Position numbers and translations under genes: made by a program. A stretch of 64,000 bases of DNA from Urechidicola croceus (lineage in GTDB: Bacteria > Bacteroidota > Bacteroidia > Flavobacteriales > Flavobacteriaceae), in NCBI GenBank assembly GCA_905181865.1, contig CAJIZG010000005.1, positions 350,705-414,704 on the forward strand, given 5' to 3'. The notes under the pieces are model-generated. The model saw only the letters and a program-made list of their open reading frames with translations. It ran no database searches and was not told the origin of the DNA. Within the stretch, counting starts at the first letter, position 1; every line of letters begins with the position of its first letter. Shown piece by piece: positions 1-9,077 of the stretch.

Positions 1-648
1 TTTATTCTACTTATCGACCAATCGTATAGAAATATTAGTTCTAGTTCATTTGGGGTTTTAACTTTGAAAATATCATTTGGTTCAAACTGAAAGTTGGTGC
101 GACCATCTTCACCAGCTTTTGAAACTTGTAAGTATTCCTGATTTGGATGCATCGAGCGAATAACACGTTTGTTATTTATAAATAGTTCTCGAATGTTTCC
201 AGGGGAATTTGTGTCTAGTTGTGCAGAAAAGAGTCCGGTTGGTTCTAGTTCCCAATTAGTAATTTGTTTTCCACCACTCAGTATTGGTTGTTCACCTTCC
301 ATAGCCTTCCAATGTACATTGCTGTTTTCTAAACCTAACTTTAGAGGATTTGATAAATAATAGGTACCGCCATATAGCTATAGATTTATCTTTTTCTGAT
401 TGTGATGCAAGTACTGAAGCTTTGGCTAGAGTGTGAACAGGACTATTTTTGGTTCCGTTATTTTTGTCATTTCCATTTGGAGATATGTAAATGTCTTGGG
501 TAATTATTGTGTCATTACAACCTATAGCGATCGTTAAGAATATAACCGAAAGATGAAGAAGAAATCGATGCGTTTTAAGAAGAGTTAGTATATTTTTTAC
601 GAAATTGTTTGATGCATTGCAATATATCAATTTAAAAAGACCTCTCAA
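1..648 (-). pseudogene. Right-handed beta-helix repeat lipoprotein, frameshifted, 3' end outside window
   Basis: Read on the minus strand, the first frame (about 648 to 290) carries a hydrophobic signal ending in a lipobox (IAIGC) and then the motif YISPNGND followed by NNGTKNSP, typical of the N terminus of Bacteroidota parallel beta-helix proteins that act on polysaccharides. Near position 365-375 the reading moves by one base: the downstream frame continues with GGTYYLSNPLKLG and GEQPILSGGKQITNW, which is exactly what should follow, and stays open to base 1. One indel therefore separates two halves of one gene. It could be a real mutation or a sequencing error. The apparent start at 648 lies inside the ssb terminator, and no other in-frame ATG precedes the lipobox, so the true start is uncertain. 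Confidence 0.7.
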
Positions 649-663
649 ATTAATGAAAGGTCT
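634..663 (-). terminator. Rho-independent terminator of ssb
   Basis: On the minus strand AGACCTTTC pairs with GAGAGGTCT (one T-G wobble) around an 8-base A/T loop and is followed by TTTTT. It lies about 37 bases past the ssb stop and overlaps the apparent start of the beta-helix gene. Confidence 0.75.
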
Positions 664-699
664 AATAAGAGTAGTAAACTATTGTGAAAAGACTAAATA

Positions 700-1035
700 C
701 TATTTACCACCCAGCATTAATAATTCGCTGCACACCACTTCAGTGATGTATCTTTTGTTTCCGTCTTTGTCGTCATAAGAACGGGATGTTAATTTACCTT
801 CAATGGCGATTTCACTTCCTTTCTCTACATATTTTTCGATAATTTCGGCTGTTTTATTCCAAGCTACAATATTGTGCCATTCTGTGTTTTGAACTTTTTC
901 GCCTTTAGCGTTTTTAAAAGATTCGTTTGTAGCGATTGAGAATTTCGCTAATTTTTTTCCAGAGTCTAAAGTGATGATTTCTGGATTGTTTCCTAAGTTA
1001 CCGATTAACTGTACTTTGTTTCTTAACGTATTCAT
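700..1035 (-). CDS. ssb: Single-stranded DNA-binding protein, short form
   Basis: Protein of 111 residues that binds single-stranded DNA during replication and repair. It begins MNTLRNKVQLIGNLG, and the OB-fold runs nearly to the end with the family features NPEI, the WHNIVAWNKTAE segment and KYVEKGSEIAIEGKL. The acidic C-terminal tail ending in DIPF/DDDIPF that recruits partner proteins in longer SSBs is missing; the protein ends LLMLGGK. Short, tail-less SSBs occur widely in Flavobacteriia, so this looks natural and not truncated, and a second, longer ssb may exist elsewhere. It is transcribed alone and ends in a clear hairpin terminator. Confidence 0.93.
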   Translation of the reverse strand: MNTLRNKVQLIGNLGNNPEIITLDSGKKLAKFSIATNESFKNAKGEKVQNTEWHNIVAWNKTAEIIEKYVEKGSEIAIEGKLTSRSYDDKDGNKRYITEVVCSELLMLGGK

Positions 1036-1394
1036 AAGATAAGTTTTTAAAGATTAATAAAATGTGTGTCACTATTGACATTGCAAATATTGGAAGTCTT
1101 TAAGAATTTATTCGATTATTAAACGGTTACTTTCGTTTGTAAATGATATAGTCGTTTACATTCATATAATTTTGTAACTTTGTGAAGTATAATTATAGGA
1201 TTAACAGAGATATGTCTCCTTATGAATAAGGTAGTACTTCGACTTCTTCATTTGTTAAATTTAAAAATAAAATTTATAATGAGTATTTTTGATAAGGGCG
1301 TAACCTGTATATCCGTAAATCGTCATAAATAAATTAAAATATCGTATATTTAATTGATTTTAAAATAGTTAATGATGCATATATTTAGTTTTGG
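1036..1394. other. Intergenic stretch upstream of ssb
   Basis: A/T-rich with no convincing gene. It must hold the ssb promoter on the minus strand. The last 60 bases (about 1334-1394) closely resemble the sequence next to the small IS1595-derived element at 31143-31205 (reverse), so they may be part of the element or a shared insertion flank. Confidence 0.5.
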
Positions 1395-2270
1395 AGTTCA
1401 TTTTATGGATGAAATGAGGTGCTGACTTCACTTTAAAGCGCAAAGAGACCATGAAGGGATTATTTGTGAACGTTGTTGAGGAACAGAACACGATTGATTC
1501 GTTAATAAATGGAGTTATCATTGTAAAGCCTTTAATTCGAGGACATCACTTCCTAGCGGGGCGATAATGTAAAGTTCTAATTTTTCCTTTATGATATGGT
1601 ATAAGACTATATTTTTGATGAGCACTGCCAAGAAGAGATTTTCGAGTAAGGAGATACAGCCTCAATTAGGTTTAAAACGTTATGAGCCCGTATGTGCAAT
1701 GGTTCATAAGTTGTATAAAGCGATAGGACAACATGATGACCACGACTTTTTGGAAGGAATGATAGAAATGGATGAAGGTGATTTACCATAGAAGCTTCAG
1801 AGTAAGTCCATAAAACTCAAGAGATGGTCGTGGTAGTAAAACCAAGTCAAATGTGATAATTATGGCAGAAAGCACCATTGTTGAAGTTATTGATACAGGA
1901 AAAAATAGATAGGCAATGCAGGTACTTTAAAGTGAAGCTACGTCAAGACCATAAAATAGAAAGTACAGAAAAACGCTTCAGTAAGCCATAGATAAATAGG
2001 AATCTATCGTTTTTACAGACCAAAGTACCTCATATGTCAATATTGCCCATTATTGCGATATCCATATTAGTTAAAAGTCAAATAAACAGGCTGCTAAAGA
2101 GACTTTAAAATGGATACATATAATTATAAGCAAGGCTAAGAGAAGTTTTGTAGGAACGCATCATAAAATAAAAGGGAAATACATTCAACTTTACCTGAAT
2201 GAATTCATTTATAAACGCAATAGAAGGTACTTCTGAGAAAAAATATTCGATAGGCTATTAACAGCGATAA
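1395..2270 (+). pseudogene. IS1595-family transposase remnant
   Basis: Degraded reading frame interrupted by many stops. Joining frames gives the zinc-ribbon part (ERC, a stop, GTEH, then FVNKWSYHCKA), the SG-IM...SSNFSFMIWYKTIFLMSTAKK segment, the RYEPVCAMVHKLYKAI and EGMIEMDEG segments, and the C-terminal HHKIKGKYIQLYLNEF and NRRYF parts. This order is that of ISXO2-like DDE transposases of the IS1595 family. The left end AGTTCATTTT (1395-1404) matches the 10-base terminal repeat of a related small element at 31011-31142 except for one base. The normal right end is missing; similarity stops near 2250-2270. Clearly non-functional. Confidence 0.82.
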
Positions 2271-2389
2271 AAGTATTGGTCATTAAACGGATACACAAAA
2301 TGTTTTTTAAGAAAATGAAGCGCAGATTAAAGATTGGAAAAAATTATTAAAGAAAGAGTAAATCAAGATTCTGCTATTTTAGCAAAAAG

Positions 2390-2749
2390 ATGAAAACTAT
2401 GGAAGCACAAAAATGTTTGGAATGTGGAGAACCTTTTAAAGGTAGAATTGATAAGAAATTCTGTTCTGATTATTGTCGAAATTCATTTAATAACAGCATG
2501 AATAAGGATAGCAAAAAGATGATACGAAATGTCAATTATCGACTAAGACAGAATTATAAGACGCTTTGTGAACTAAATAATACTGGAAAGACAAAAGTTA
2601 CTCGAGTTAAATTAATCAGTAGTAATTTTGATTTTAATGTATTCACGTCAATATATACTACTAAAACGCGGAACACATATTATTACGTGTATGATCAAGG
2701 TTACTTAATGCTGGAAAACGATTATTATTTACTGATTAAAAGAGAATAG
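2390..2749 (+). CDS. Small protein with N-terminal zinc-ribbon-like motif
   Basis: Protein of 119 residues, unrecognised by specific function. Residues 9-30 hold CLECGEP and FCSDYCRNSF, a CxxC...CxxxC pattern that likely binds zinc, as in small FCS-type or translation-associated zinc fingers. The remainder is rich in Asn, Tyr and Lys and ends in a Tyr-rich, probably beta-stranded region (YYYVYDQGYLML). It starts about 120 bases after the IS1595 remnant and stands alone. An alternative start is the ATG at 2399 (residue 4). Similar uncharacterised proteins occur in Flavobacteriia. Function unknown. Confidence 0.72.
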   Translation: MKTMEAQKCLECGEPFKGRIDKKFCSDYCRNSFNNSMNKDSKKMIRNVNYRLRQNYKTLCELNNTGKTKVTRVKLISSNFDFNVFTSIYTTKTRNTYYYVYDQGYLMLENDYYLLIKRE

Positions 2750-2844
2750 ATACTATAATCTTAGATCTGTTAAATAGTAAAAAATAATAAAAAAGTAACT
2801 TTTTCTGACGGTTTCTTTTTTATTATTAGGAGAATAATACGGTA

Positions 2845-3309
2845 TTATTTCCAAGTATTTCCCTTTTGATTTAATGCTGCTTTCAATATATCATGCTGAC
2901 TAATTTGGCCAATTAATTTTCCGTCTTTAATAATTGGAAAACGTCTTCTTTTAGAATTTAAAAATTTATTCGCTGCATCGAAAATATTCATATTAGCTTC
3001 GATAGTCTCTACATTTTCAACCATGTAGGTTTCCACTTTTGTTTCGGTCAACGGCATATTAAAATAGCGACTTTCAGAGAGCTGTTTAATGCAATCTCCT
3101 TCTGAAATTATTCCGACGAGTTCACCTTTATCATTTACAACAGGTCCACCAGAAATACGATATTTTATAAGTATATTCATTACCTCTAGCACAGATTGAT
3201 CTGGCTTAAATGTAATTAATTTTTTCGTCATATAATCGGAAACCAACGTTGCGCTTCCCGCAGATCTGCTTTTTCTTTTAAACGGTGCTCTAAAATTCTT
3301 AATGCCCAT
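2845..3309 (-). CDS. CBS-domain protein
   Basis: Protein of 154 residues made of two CBS domains (about residues 24-78 and 93-147), the pair that usually forms one adenosyl-ligand-binding Bateman module. Visible signatures are VSDYMTKKLITF, SGGPVVNDKGELVGIISEGD in the first half and FPIIKDGKLIGQISQHDIL in the second. No enzyme domain is attached, so it is a stand-alone sensor of AMP, ATP or a related ligand; the partner is unknown. The basic N terminus (residues 1-20) is unusual in its density of Lys and Arg. It lies downstream of pyk with a 91-base gap, so it may share its transcript. Confidence 0.85.
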   Translation of the reverse strand: MGIKNFRAPFKRKSRSAGSATLVSDYMTKKLITFKPDQSVLEVMNILIKYRISGGPVVNDKGELVGIISEGDCIKQLSESRYFNMPLTETKVETYMVENVETIEANMNIFDAANKFLNSKRRRFPIIKDGKLIGQISQHDILKAALNQKGNTWK

Positions 3310-3400
3310 AGTAGTAGATTTTCGATGAATCCTAAATATAGCAAATAAAACGAAAAAGGCAAATTTAATTTCCGATTATGTAAATTATAGTGAAATCAGA

Positions 3401-4828
3401 TTAGTCTATTTGTGTAACACGCATGGTGTTTACCATCCCTTTTTCTTTTACTGGCATAGAGGTTAAGTTAATAACATAGTCGTCTTTTTCTATAAATCCT
3501 TTCTCACGAGCCATTTGGTTAATTTCTCTAATCGTAGTATCTGTATTGACCAAATTACTGTAGTAGAAAGTCTTAACACCCCATAAAAGGTTTAGCATTG
3601 TTAATATTCTCTTGTTAGAAGTGAATGCTAAAATATGTGTATTGCTAGGTCTCCATGCTGAAATTTGAAAAGCTGTATACCCTGAATTCGTTAGGGTAGA
3701 AATCGCTTTTGCATCAATATCGGTAGCCATTAACGCCGCATGATGACAAATAGCTTTTGAAATATACCTGTTTGTCTTAATATGTGGTGCTTCACGCGGC
3801 ACTTCAATAAGAGGTGAATTTTCAACACTTTCAATAATATTAGTCATGTGCTGAATCACATTTACCGGATCAATTCCAACAGAAGTTTCACCTGAAAGCA
3901 TTACTGCATCTGCACCATCCATAATAGAATTTGCGACATCATTTACTTCTGCTCTTGTAGGAACTAAATTCTCAATCATTGTTTCCATCATTTGAGTGGC
4001 AATAATAATTGGAATTCTCGCTTGTTTAGCTCTTAATACTAAACTTTTTTGAACTAAAGGCACTTCGTTCATTGGAATCTCTACGCCTAAATCTCCACGG
4101 GCAACCATTAAAGCATCGCAATAAGGAATCAACGAGTCTATATTTTTAACGGCTTCTGGTTTTTCAATTTTTGCAATTACAGGGATTTTGTAATCAGAAT
4201 GTTCAGCAATTAAATCGTGTAGCATTTTTAAATCATCACCAGTTCTTACGAAGGATAGTGCGATCCAATCTACTTCAAGGCCAATGGCAAAAATTGCATC
4301 TTCAATGTCTTTTTGAGTTAACGCAGGCTGAGAAATATTTGTGTTTGGTAAATTAACTCCTTTTTTTGATTTTAATTCCCCTCCACGAATAACTTTCGTA
4401 AGTACATTTGTGTTATTATCAGACTCTATAACTTCAAATAATAATTTTCCGTCGTCTACTAAAATATGTTCACCAGCTTTAACATCTTGTGGAAAAGTTT
4501 GATAAGTCATAAACGCTTTTTTATCATTTCCAACACATTCTTCAGTCGTAAAAGTAAAAGTATCGCCATCTTTCAAAATGGCATTTTCCATTACGCCAAC
4601 TCTAAGTTTAGGCCCTTGTAAATCGGCTAAAATAGTACTGTTACGCCCTGTTTCTTCATTTAATTCACGAATAAATTTAATTCGTTGTTCAACGTCGGCG
4701 TAATCGGCGTGAGAAAAATTTATTCTAAAAACATTAGCGCCAGCCAATATCATATTTTTTATGGTTTCCTTATCTCTACAGGCTGGCCCTAAGGTTGCAA
4801 CTATTTTAGTTTTTTTAAATTGTGACAT
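3401..4828 (-). CDS. pyk: Pyruvate kinase
   Basis: Cytoplasmic enzyme of the last step of glycolysis: phosphoenolpyruvate plus ADP to pyruvate plus ATP. The 475-residue length is normal. It starts KKTKIVATLGPAC, has the substrate and metal-binding signature IPVIAKIEKPEAVKN, the ARGDLGVEIP loop, ATQMMETMI, and the NDVANSIMDGADAVMLSGET segment. The C-terminal regulatory domain is present. The start is two bases from the stop of the following IPExxxVDY-type gene, so pyk is co-transcribed with it and rnc, the usual arrangement in Flavobacteriia. Confidence 0.97.
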   Translation of the reverse strand: MSQFKKTKIVATLGPACRDKETIKNMILAGANVFRINFSHADYADVEQRIKFIRELNEETGRNSTILADLQGPKLRVGVMENAILKDGDTFTFTTEECVGNDKKAFMTYQTFPQDVKAGEHILVDDGKLLFEVIESDNNTNVLTKVIRGGELKSKKGVNLPNTNISQPALTQKDIEDAIFAIGLEVDWIALSFVRTGDDLKMLHDLIAEHSDYKIPVIAKIEKPEAVKNIDSLIPYCDALMVARGDLGVEIPMNEVPLVQKSLVLRAKQARIPIIIATQMMETMIENLVPTRAEVNDVANSIMDGADAVMLSGETSVGIDPVNVIQHMTNIIESVENSPLIEVPREAPHIKTNRYISKAICHHAALMATDIDAKAISTLTNSGYTAFQISAWRPSNTHILAFTSNKRILTMLNLLWGVKTFYYSNLVNTDTTIREINQMAREKGFIEKDDYVINLTSMPVKEKGMVNTMRVTQID

Positions 4829-4830
4829 AG

Positions 4831-5295
4831 TTAAAATGTTAAAAAATCCTTCGACTTTAAATTGGAAGGACAGATTTTATATGATGTTATTACTTGTTTG
4901 ATCTTATTGATTTCACCAATGGTATTATTTAATTCTCCAGTCGATATGTCTCCTTCTATTTTTAAGAAATAGTCAACTTTTTTCTTTTCCGATATTAAGT
5001 ACATTGTTTGGCTGAACAAAACTTCATTTGAAAATAAATTTGCTTCAGACGTTATCCTTTCATTACCTATAAATTTATTTGAAATAAGATAACTTGTTAA
5101 TCTATTCGTTTTGTTTATATATTTGAAAATCGAAAAAGATGCTATACTGTCTTTGAAATCAAGATCGTCCTTGTACTTGTAGAATTTAGTGTTTAAATGT
5201 TTATTTATAAGAAATGCTAGTCTATAGTCCTCTTCAGCTGTGTAAATTCCAATTAAAGAGTAATTATCGGCTAATTCTAATGAATGTATGTTCAT
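4831..5295 (-). CDS. IPExxxVDY-type protein, variant motif
   Basis: Protein of 154 residues belonging by position (between rnc and pyk) and sequence to the Bacteroidota family named after an IPExxxVDY motif. Here the motif reads ISEKKKVDYFLKIEGD, so the Pro is replaced by Ser. No signal peptide or membrane segment is visible. The function of the family is unknown; its conservation next to rnc and pyk is the main clue. It is probably translated in one operon with both. Confidence 0.85.
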   Translation of the reverse strand: MNIHSLELADNYSLIGIYTAEEDYRLAFLINKHLNTKFYKYKDDLDFKDSIASFSIFKYINKTNRLTSYLISNKFIGNERITSEANLFSNEVLFSQTMYLISEKKKVDYFLKIEGDISTGELNNTIGEINKIKQVITSYKICPSNLKSKDFLTF

Positions 5296-5389
5296 AAATT
5301 ACTTAAAGTACGATTTACAAAGATACGGATTGTTTAAAGAAGAGAGGCTGTGAATCCTATAAAAAGCATAGATGATTAAAGTATTTAAA

Positions 5390-6127
5390 TTAATTCTTGG
5401 AGATTTCTTTTTGAAATACAAAATAGGCTCTCTTGGCAGCAATTTCTTCCGCCTTCTTCTTTGAAGTTGCTCTGCCTTTCGCAATAATTTTATCTTCTAA
5501 TGAAAGCTTAACGCTAAAATGACGAATAGGATCTTTCGCGGTATCATCATAAACGTCAAAAAGAAATGTTTTCTTTTCCTTTTGGCACCATTCAATAAAA
5601 AGACTTTTATAACTAGTAATCTTTCCTTCTAATTTAGGGATGTCGACATAGGGTTGAATAACTCTTTTGTGAATAAATTTTTTGCAAAACGTATAACCTC
5701 GATCAAGGTAGATGGCTCCAATTAAGGCTTCGAAAATATTGCCATTGATGTTTTCTCCAAATTTAGATTTTGCAACATTACTAGTAACGAGCCGAACTAA
5801 GTTTAAATCCCTGCCCAATTCATTTAAGTGCTCTCGGCTTACAATTTTTGATCTCATTTGTGTAAGGTATCCTTCGTTGCCAGAGGGTACTTTTTTGAAT
5901 AAATAAGAGGCGATTACTGCGCCTAGCATAGCGTCACCTAAAAACTCTAATCGTTCGTAATTTTGAGGGTTTCCTTCCGGATCTAAATTTTTTATAGACC
6001 GATGGATAAATGCTTTGTTATAAATTAAAATATTATTTGGAGTAAACCCCAATATTATTTTTAGTTCCCTATAAAAAGCCTCGTCTTTCTTAGGACGTGT
6101 TCTTAATATTCTTCGAATAAAATTCAT
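5390..6127 (-). CDS. rnc: Ribonuclease III
   Basis: Double-strand-specific endoribonuclease that processes rRNA precursors and structured mRNAs. In 245 residues the catalytic domain (about 15-160) contains the signature ERLEFLGDAMLGAVI, and GNIFEALIGAIYLDRGY with the second acidic metal-binding site. The C-terminal double-stranded RNA-binding domain (about 168-240) ends with the expected ATSKKKAEEIAAKRA helix. It starts nine bases after the fabF stop, so it is in the fabF-rnc operon. Confidence 0.96.
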   Translation of the reverse strand: MNFIRRILRTRPKKDEAFYRELKIILGFTPNNILIYNKAFIHRSIKNLDPEGNPQNYERLEFLGDAMLGAVIASYLFKKVPSGNEGYLTQMRSKIVSREHLNELGRDLNLVRLVTSNVAKSKFGENINGNIFEALIGAIYLDRGYTFCKKFIHKRVIQPYVDIPKLEGKITSYKSLFIEWCQKEKKTFLFDVYDDTAKDPIRHFSVKLSLEDKIIAKGRATSKKKAEEIAAKRAYFVFQKEISKN

Positions 6128-6136
6128 TGAAGAAAG

Positions 6137-7387
6137 TTAATCAATTTTTTTAAAAAGTACACATGCATTGTGACCTCCGAATCCAAAAGTATTACTCATT
6201 GCAACTTTAACGTCGCGTTTTTGAGCTTGGTTTAAGGTAAGGTTGAGTTTTCCGTCAATAGCATCATCTTTTTCAGTATGATTAATTGTTGGAGGTACAA
6301 TCCCATTTTTAATAGATAGGATAGAAGAAATTGCTTCAATAGCACCAGCAGCGCCTAATAAATGGCCAGTCATGGATTTTGTTGAATTGATGTTGATGGT
6401 GTAGGCATGTTCACCAAAAACATCTAAAATTGCTTTTATTTCAGCGACATCCCCTAGAGGAGTAGAGGTGCCATGTACGTTTATAGCGTCTACTTCTTCA
6501 ATCGTTAAACCAGCATCTTTTAAGCAATTATGCATTACGTTTTTAGCCCCTAAACCTTCAGGATGAGGTGCTGTGATGTGATGAGCGTCTGCCGATAAAC
6601 CTCCACCACCAACTTCGGCATAAATACTAGCGCCTCTAGCAATAGCATGCTCGTATTCTTCTAGAATCAAAGCTCCCGCTCCTTCACCTAGTACAAATCC
6701 ATCTCTGTTTTTGTCAAATGGTCGGGATGCTGAGGTTGGATTATCGTTTCTAGTTGAAAGCGCATGTAAGGCGTTAAATCCACCTACACCTGCCTCTACA
6801 ACAGCTGCTTCAGAACCACCTGTAACAAATATGTCTGCATGTCCTAATCGAATGTAGTTGAAAGCATCAATAATAGCATTTGCAGAAGATGCACATGCAG
6901 ATACCGTAGTAAAGTTAGGCCCTCTAAAACCATATTTAATGGAGATAAAGCCAGGAGCAATATCGGCAATCATTTTTGGAATAAAGAATGGATTGAATCT
7001 TGGAGTTCCATCTCCGCTAGCAAAATTAAGAACTTCATTTTGAAAAGTTTCAATTCCACCAATTCCAGCGCCCCATATTACTCCAATCCTATCTGGGTTT
7101 ATTTTTTCCAAATCGAGGTTAGCATCTTCAATGGCTTCATCTGCCGCTACCATAGCATATTGTGCAAACTTATCCATTTTACGTGCTTCCTTTCGATTGA
7201 TAAAATCAGTAACATTGAAATTTTTAACTTCACAAGCGAATTGAGTCTTAAATTTTTCAGCATTAAAATGAGTAATAGGAGCAGCACCACTAACTCCATT
7301 TACCAACCCATTCCAATATTCTTCAATATTATTTCCAATAGGTGTTAATGCGCCTAATCCTGTAACAACAACTCGTTTTAATTCCAT
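6137..7387 (-). CDS. fabF: Beta-ketoacyl-ACP synthase II
   Basis: Condensing enzyme of fatty-acid elongation that uses malonyl-ACP. The 416 residues contain the complete Cys-His-His triad: Cys in VSACASSANAI, His in NVHGTSTPLGD and His in STKSMTGHLLGAAGAIE. The C terminus has the family signature SNTFGFGGHNAC. It follows acpP on the same strand with a strong hairpin between them, the expected arrangement of carrier and synthase. Confidence 0.97.
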   Translation of the reverse strand: MELKRVVVTGLGALTPIGNNIEEYWNGLVNGVSGAAPITHFNAEKFKTQFACEVKNFNVTDFINRKEARKMDKFAQYAMVAADEAIEDANLDLEKINPDRIGVIWGAGIGGIETFQNEVLNFASGDGTPRFNPFFIPKMIADIAPGFISIKYGFRGPNFTTVSACASSANAIIDAFNYIRLGHADIFVTGGSEAAVVEAGVGGFNALHALSTRNDNPTSASRPFDKNRDGFVLGEGAGALILEEYEHAIARGASIYAEVGGGGLSADAHHITAPHPEGLGAKNVMHNCLKDAGLTIEEVDAINVHGTSTPLGDVAEIKAILDVFGEHAYTININSTKSMTGHLLGAAGAIEAISSILSIKNGIVPPTINHTEKDDAIDGKLNLTLNQAQKRDVKVAMSNTFGFGGHNACVLFKKID

Positions 7388-7416
7388 GTATGGATGATTT
7401 ATAGGTTCTAAAAATG

Positions 7417-7447
7417 ACTACGAGTTCAACTGAATTGAACTCGTAGT
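7417..7447 (-). terminator. Hairpin between acpP and fabF, likely attenuator
   Basis: Perfect 13-base inverted repeat (ACTACGAGTTCAA / TTGAACTCGTAGT) with a 5-base loop. On the minus strand it is followed by CATTTTTAG. It lies just past the acpP stop, so it would end part of the transcripts and let acpP outnumber fabF. Confidence 0.72.
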
Positions 7448-7460
7448 TTGTATTTTTAGA

Positions 7461-7697
7461 TTACTTTTTTGCCTCTTCTATATAACTTATTGCTTGACCT
7501 ACAGTTCCAATATTTTCTGCTTGATCGTCTGGAATTTGGATATCAAATTCTTTTTCAAATTCCATGATTAACTCAACTGTGTCAAGTGAATCTGCTCCTA
7601 GATCATTTGTGAAGCTTGCTTCAACTGTTACCTCATTTTCGTCAACCCCTAACTTGTCAACGATGATAGCTTTTACTCTTGATGCAATGTCTGACAT
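7461..7697 (-). CDS. acpP: Acyl carrier protein
   Basis: Carrier of growing acyl chains on a 4-phosphopantetheine arm. At 78 residues it has normal length and is acidic. The prosthetic group attaches to Ser in [10 protein letters not shown]. Four-helix ACP features such as [11 protein letters not shown] and [11 protein letters not shown] are intact. It is first in the acpP-fabF-rnc series and divergent from purN. Confidence 0.97.
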   Translation of the reverse strand: MSDIASRVKAIIVDKLGVDENEVTVEASFTNDLGADSLDTVELIMEFEKEFDIQIPDDQAENIGTVGQAISYIEEAKK

Positions 7698-7729
7698 AAT
7701 ATTCTAATTTTAATAATTTAAATTAACGG

Positions 7730-7761
7730 CAAAAATAAACAACTTATTTTGTTTAATCCAA
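7730..7761 (-). promoter_or_regulatory. Probable acpP promoter (Bacteroidota type)
   Basis: On the minus strand TATTTTTG (7737-7730) fits the TAnnTTTG -7 box, with TTG at 7761-7759, 21 bases upstream. It lies 33 bases before the acpP start codon. Confidence 0.5.
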
Positions 7762-7878
7762 TTTCATGTCGAAAATGTGATTACTAAATTAAAAAAAATA
7801 CTTCAATTATTAGTACTTTCTTGGCAATTGTTAATAATTATGCTTTTTTTTGCTCTTTATTTTAATTTATAATACGAT

Positions 7879-8448
7879 ATGACGAGAGTTGTAATTTTCG
7901 CTTCGGGATCTGGTTCAAATGCAGAAAATATTTATACCTATTTTAAAGGAGATGATACTGTATTCATAAACTATATTTTGACCAATAACAAGAATGCAAA
8001 AGTATTGGAAAGGGCGAGGCGATTGGGTGTTTCAAGTTTTGTATTTGATAGGAGCGAATTTATTGATGAGACTAAATTATTGAAATTTTTAAAAGGCGAA
8101 GCAGACTTAATTGTCTTGGCTGGTTTTCTTTGGAAAGTGCCAGACTGCATCGTTGAAGCTTTTCCAAATAAAATAGTTAATATTCACCCCGCATTATTGC
8201 CGAAATATGGAGGTAAAGGGATGTATGGAATGAAAGTTCACAATGCCGTTGTTGCTAACAAAGAGCGAGAAACCGGAATTACGATTCATTATGTAAATGA
8301 GAATTATGATGAAGGAGCAATTATATTTCAGGCGAAGACAGAAGTTTTAAAAACTGATACTGCAGATGATGTTGCAGGAAAAATCCATGAATTGGAGTAT
8401 GAACATTTCCCAAAAGTTGTTAAAAAGATAATATTAAAGAATGGCTAA
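7879..8448 (+). CDS. purN: Phosphoribosylglycinamide formyltransferase
   Basis: Transfers a formyl group from 10-formyl-tetrahydrofolate to GAR in purine synthesis. It has 189 residues. The N terminus reads VVIFASGSGSNAENIY, the phosphate-binding loop; the catalytic region holds IVNIHPALLPKYGG with the active His, and the ETGITIHYVNENYDEGAII segment supplies the catalytic Asp. It is divergent from acpP. The stop overlaps the start of the next gene by eight bases, so the two are translationally coupled. Confidence 0.96.
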   Translation: MTRVVIFASGSGSNAENIYTYFKGDDTVFINYILTNNKNAKVLERARRLGVSSFVFDRSEFIDETKLLKFLKGEADLIVLAGFLWKVPDCIVEAFPNKIVNIHPALLPKYGGKGMYGMKVHNAVVANKERETGITIHYVNENYDEGAIIFQAKTEVLKTDTADDVAGKIHELEYEHFPKVVKKIILKNG

Positions 8449-9073
8449 GAAAAAGTTTTATGTAGTTTGGAGTGGTCATAAAACGGGTGTTTTCACTTCG
8501 TGGAATGTTTGCAAGAAGCATATTACAAATTTTAAAGGTGCCCAATACAAATCGTTTGTAAACGGTGAAGAAGCCGAAATCGCTTTAAAAGGGAAATATA
8601 TTGATTATGTAGGAAAGGATCCTAAACGGATAAAAGTAACTCCTGCCGATTTAAAACGAATCGGTATTCCTATTATACCTTCTCTTTCTGTAGACGCGGC
8701 ATGTAGCGGCAATCCGGGTAAAATGGAGTATCGTGGTGTTGATACTCAAACTAAGAAACAACTTTTTATTCAAGGTCCATTTAAAAAAGGAACAAATAAT
8801 ATCGGAGAGTTTTTAGCTTTGGTGCACGGATTAGGATTTCTGAAAAAAAATAAATCCGAAATCCCTATTTATTCAGATTCAAGAATAGCCATTGGTTGGC
8901 TAAAAAAGGGACAGTGCAGAACGAATTTAAAAATTACGTCAGAGAATAAAGACTTATTTGATTTTATCAAACGCGCTGAAAAATGGTTGAACGAAAACAC
9001 CTATTCAACAAAAATTCTAAAATGGGAAACCAAAGCATGGGGAGAAATCCCTGCTGATTTTGGGAGGAAATAA
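8441..9073 (+). CDS. RNase H with viroplasmin-like N-terminal domain
   Basis: Protein of 210 residues that should cleave RNA in RNA-DNA hybrids. Residues 3-50 form the caulimovirus viroplasmin/RNase HI N-terminal hybrid-binding domain (KFYVVWSGHKTGVFTSWNVC). The catalytic RNase H fold follows, with acidic residues in SVDAACSGNPG, IGEFLALVHG, IYSDSRIAIGW and the C-terminal PADFGRK. It is coupled to purN by an eight-base overlap, an arrangement found in other Flavobacteriia. Confidence 0.9.
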   Translation: MAKKKFYVVWSGHKTGVFTSWNVCKKHITNFKGAQYKSFVNGEEAEIALKGKYIDYVGKDPKRIKVTPADLKRIGIPIIPSLSVDAACSGNPGKMEYRGVDTQTKKQLFIQGPFKKGTNNIGEFLALVHGLGFLKKNKSEIPIYSDSRIAIGWLKKGQCRTNLKITSENKDLFDFIKRAEKWLNENTYSTKILKWETKAWGEIPADFGRK

Positions 9074-9077
9074 AAAG

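Noticed and set aside
1591..1791. A 66-codon frame as a separate gene
   Set aside because: It is one fragment of the IS1595 transposase; similarity continues on both sides across stop codons.
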